Shown here: positions 63,744 through 64,000 of the stretch, piece by piece | Layout: each line of letters opens with the position of its first letter | How positions within the stretch are numbered: position 1 is the stretch's first letter | Assembly (NCBI GenBank): GCA_964526295.1 | Contig: CAZGKW010000001.1 | Coordinates: forward strand, 150,156 to 214,155 | Source of the DNA: CAZGKW01 sp964526295 | GTDB lineage: Bacteria > Planctomycetota > Phycisphaerae > FEN-1346 | Direction of reading: 5' to 3' | Length of the DNA: 64,000 bases | Position numbers and translations under genes: made by a program | The notes under the pieces: generated by a model | The model's database searches: none | What the model was told of the DNA's origin: nothing | What the model saw: only the letters and a program-made list of their open reading frames with translations

Positions 63744-64000
63744 TCAGAGCAGTGCCGTGCTGAAATACCGTTCCGCCCGGTCCGGGAGGATCGTCGCGAT
63801 CTGCCCCTCGTACCGCTTCGCCAGCTCGCGGGCGGCCCAGACGTTCGCCCCGGACGAGATGCCTACCAGGAGGCCGTGGTCGCGGCCGAGCTGGCGGGTC
63901 GTCTCGATGGCGTCCTCGTCGGTTACCTCGATCACCTCGTCGACGAGCGAGACGTCGAGCACGTCCGGGACGAAGCCGTCGCCGATCCCCTGGATCTGGT
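63744..64000 (-). CDS. cysK: Cysteine synthase, C-terminal part (cut by window edge)
   Basis: The frame is open through the window edge. It reads QIQGIGDGFVPDVLDVSLVD followed by EVIEVTDEDAIETTRQLGRD, then HGLLVGISSGANVWAARELA and ends at the TGA at 63744. IQGIGxGFxPxxLD and GISSGA are hallmark PLP-binding phrases of O-acetylserine sulfhydrylase. About two thirds of the protein lies outside the window. It makes cysteine from O-acetylserine and sulfide, and it begins the minus-strand run towards the acyltransferase. Confidence 0.9.
   Translation of the reverse strand, partial: QIQGIGDGFVPDVLDVSLVDEVIEVTDEDAIETTRQLGRDHGLLVGISSGANVWAARELAKRYEGQIATILPDRAERYFSTALL

Overview
The window is a 64 kb piece of a high-GC bacterial chromosome (roughly 70% G+C by eye). 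It is densely packed with long, mostly well-recognised genes and holds no rRNA, tRNA or CRISPR array that I could find. The content points to Planctomycetota: a Tat-exported Gfo/Idh/MocA oxidoreductase, an exosortase with its TPR and DUF3473 deacetylase partners, an anti-sigma/ECF pair, a BKACE enzyme, a multi-VanZ membrane protein, and two giant secreted proteins that match no family I know. The phylum call is an inference from gene content, not from a marker gene.

Layout. 1-6.2 kb: end of HPr, PTS enzyme I, a Tat-exported oxidoreductase, a DUF2344 protein, RNase G, and RuvX on the other strand. 6.3-8.2 kb: ECF sigma, zinc-finger anti-sigma and a secreted charged coiled-coil protein, overlapping or nearly so. 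8.2-15.3 kb (minus strand): a membrane protein, PanE, a 2Fe-2S ferredoxin, a parvulin lipoprotein and Mfd. 15.3-17.4 kb: a conspicuously lower-GC island with an AAA/SMC-like ATPase followed by a DUF4276 protein whose acidic residues look TOPRIM-like. This is a plausible defence pair. 17.4-19.1 kb: a CHAD protein, a frame-broken Doc/Fic toxin remnant and a small membrane protein. 19.1-24.4 kb: ClpB (preceded by a small inverted-repeat element), a zinc-ribbon protein and a glycyl radical enzyme. 24.4-25.1 kb: a good sigma70-like promoter, a roughly 250-nt structured leader resembling a c-di-AMP (ydaO) riboswitch, then a lysozyme-like transglycosylase. 25.2-26.6 kb: a secreted hypothetical protein and a MoeB/ThiF enzyme.

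26.7-38.3 kb (minus strand) is the most unusual part: an 11.6 kb two-gene operon encoding secreted, membrane-anchored proteins of 1205 and 2666 aa. The larger is itself a tandem fusion with an internal signal-peptide-like segment, so the operon carries three diverged copies of one large module. 38.7-40.3 kb: an AsmA-like protein and a MarR regulator. 40.3-40.9 kb: a gene-poor field of hairpins, a tandem repeat, an operator-like palindrome and a 32-codon ORF. 40.9-44.6 kb: a NarL-type response regulator with a six-PAS soluble histidine kinase. 44.8-52.2 kb: exosortase locus (DUF3473 deacetylase, 1590-aa TPR protein, exosortase-EpsI fusion). 52.4-56.4 kb: a GH42-like glycosidase, a GNAT and a BKACE enzyme. 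56.6-60.2 kb (plus strand): a triple-VanZ protein and a zinc peptidase with a PDZ domain. 60.2-64 kb (minus strand): a GT-C glycosyltransferase, an asparagine-synthase-like PP-loop protein, a hexapeptide acyltransferase and the end of cysteine synthase.

The right half is therefore dominated by cell-surface and exopolysaccharide functions with sensory regulation upstream. The left half is mainly housekeeping with one small transferred island.
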